In this document: positions 62,785-64,000 of the stretch, piece by piece | Position numbering within the stretch: the first letter of the stretch is position 1 | Layout of the letters: the number at the start of each line of letters is the position of its first letter | Assembly (NCBI GenBank): GCA_018105865.1 | Contig: CM030851.1 | Coordinates: 11,024,828-11,088,827 of the forward strand | DNA: 64,000 nt | Source: Metaphire vulgaris | Taxonomy: Eukaryota; Annelida; Clitellata; Crassiclitellata; Megascolecidae | Reading direction: 5' to 3' | Position numbers and translations under genes: made by a program | Notes under the pieces: generated by a model | The model's input: the letters and a program-made list of their open reading frames with translations, nothing else | What the model was told of the DNA's origin: nothing | The model's database searches: none

Positions 62785-64000
62785 CTACAAAGAGTATTAC
62801 CAACAATGTTTTTACCTTTAATAGTCATTAGGAACATGAATATTATTCTATTCGCATTTTCAATTTCGTCTGGTATAACACTTTCTACAGTGGCGGCTCC
62901 AGGATTTGGCAAGTGGGGGGTCCGTTGGGGTGGCAACTTCTAATCATGGGGGCCAACCATTTGTTGTTAGGTATGTAGTATTAAGTATAGGGTCCAAACA
63001 GGGGGCCACTGGGGTGGTCAAGAACTCAATAGGAACACGCCCCCCGCTCCCCTGTGGAGCCGCCACTGACATTCTAGTAATTATTATTCAAATCCAATAA
63101 GAGACTTCGTTAATATTTCATCGAATATGAAATTCGCTCCTGCATATATTTCTATGTGAAGTCTCGTAGACATCACTTTTGAAGTTTTAGTGCAGATGCA
63201 AAATAGTATAATTCAGTCTCATTCACGGCGGCACATGTCCTGCCTTCAGTAGGCCTAGGCCCCTACTATACTGATTTCCAGATTCATGCTTTTTAAACAG
63301 TAAATCTTTGAATGTATTTGTCGTCTGCGGATGTACAAGAAATAAGACTTTTATGATGTTGCTCTATGGATGCACTCTTTGAGTTCCTTGGACTGATTTC
63401 GGGAACTCCAAATATCTGGATCCAAAATTAGTAAATTATTTTTATAACTCGAGTGAAGCCGATTTTAACCATGTTCTCAACCTAATACTTAATCCAATAA
63501 TTATTGTTCAACAGCACGCCATTGACATAAAACTTAGCTATAGCCTGCAGTCAATGACAAAACAGAAAGATACACTTACTAACGGTTGTCTTTGGTGGTG
63601 TAATGGCAATTTTCTTTTTCGTCGTGGCAGTCTTTGGTTTTGTAGCGCTAGTAATAGTTCTTTTAGTAGTGATTGGTTTGTAGTGGTAGTAGTTTTTTTA
63701 GTAGTAGTTGGTGTTGTAGCGATTTTTCTTATAGTAGTTGGTGTTGTAGCGATTTTTCTAGTAGTAACTGGTTTTGTAGTGGTTTTTATAGTAGTGGTTG
63801 GTTTTGTAGTGGCAGCAGTAGTTCTTTTAGTAGTAGTTGGTGTTGTAGTGGTTGTCCTAGCAGTAGTTGGTTTTGTAGTGGTAGTAGTAGTTTTTTTAGT
63901 AGTAGTTGGCGTCGTAGTGGTAGCAGTGGTTGTTCTAGTAGTAGATGGTTTTGTAGTGGTTGTGGTTGATTTTTTAGTGGTAGTAGTAGTAGTCCTTTTA
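61547..64000 (-). CDS. Unit 5: 3' part of a fifth copy (cut by window edge)
   Basis: The C1q exon (61547-62784) is complete and open. The Thr-rich exon starts at donor position 63580 and runs off the window. Its last ~100 nt are in phase with the donor, but beyond a TTT run at 63677-63679 the Thr reading continues in another frame (the family motif here has TTTT). So this copy either has a 1-nt deletion or a sequence error. Confidence 0.7.
62888..63068. mobile_element. hAT MITE family A, copy 3
   Basis: 181 bp, CAGTGGCGGCTCCAG to TGTGGAGCCGCCACTG. The flanks ACTTTCTA and ACATTCTA differ at one base, consistent with an older insertion. Confidence 0.8.
63580..64000 (-). CDS. Unit 5 Thr-rich exon, 3' portion
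   Basis: Thr/Lys/Pro-rich reading on the minus strand, ending KTTV before A|gtaagt. One frame change lies near 63678. The 5' part is outside the window. Confidence 0.65.

Noticed and set aside
1..64000. tRNA, rRNA or other structured RNA genes
   Set aside because: No cloverleaf with A/B-box sequence or rRNA core motif was seen on either strand; a covariance-model scan would be decisive.

Overview
The window looks like AT-rich genomic DNA from a multicellular animal, most likely a marine invertebrate; I cannot place it further from sequence alone. The evidence is phase-consistent spliced exons with GT-AG borders, secreted animal domain types (PAN/apple, Thr-rich mucin-like, C1q-like), LINE retrotransposon 3' ends, hAT elements with 8-bp target duplications, and long (AT)n tracts. 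No bacterial-type operons, rRNA, tRNA or CRISPR arrays were seen.

The whole window is one tandem array of a single gene family, all on the minus strand. Units are numbered left to right: unit 1 (4369-16575), unit 2 (17914-32123), unit 3 (33786-45800), unit 4 (47638-59907) and the 3' part of unit 5 (61547 to the right edge). The first 180 bases match the sequence just upstream of the other first exons, so another copy lies off the left edge. The full exon order is: signal peptide, PAN-a, an 18-nt microexon, PAN-b, PAN-c, PAN-d, PAN-e, one long Lys/Arg- then Thr-rich exon, and a last exon encoding three C1q-like domains. Every internal junction I could define is phase 1, so domains can be skipped or duplicated without changing frame. 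This has happened: unit 2 has two PAN-e exons, and in unit 4 the PAN-a exon is broken and has lost its donor.

Unit 1 is open throughout (predicted 1484 aa). Unit 4 is open if PAN-a is skipped (1551 aa). Unit 2 has frameshifts in its Thr-rich exon, unit 3 has three separate single-base frame changes, and unit 5 has one near the 3' end of its Thr-rich exon. Several of these fall in homopolymers, so assembly errors must be excluded before calling pseudogenes. The predicted product is secreted, with no membrane anchor: N-terminal PAN modules for binding, a glycosylatable basic/Thr-rich stalk, and a C-terminal C1q head. Its function is unknown; recognition, adhesion or immune roles are inference from domain type only.

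Introns and intergenic stretches are filled with transposon remains. They include a dead 2.97-kb hAT element in unit 1 intron 1, several small non-autonomous hAT elements with clear 8-bp target-site duplications, LINE 3' fragments, and several long hairpins. Conserved non-coding signals include a block with paired TGACGAC motifs about 130-170 bp upstream of the start codon and an ATTAAA about 150-165 bp after each stop.
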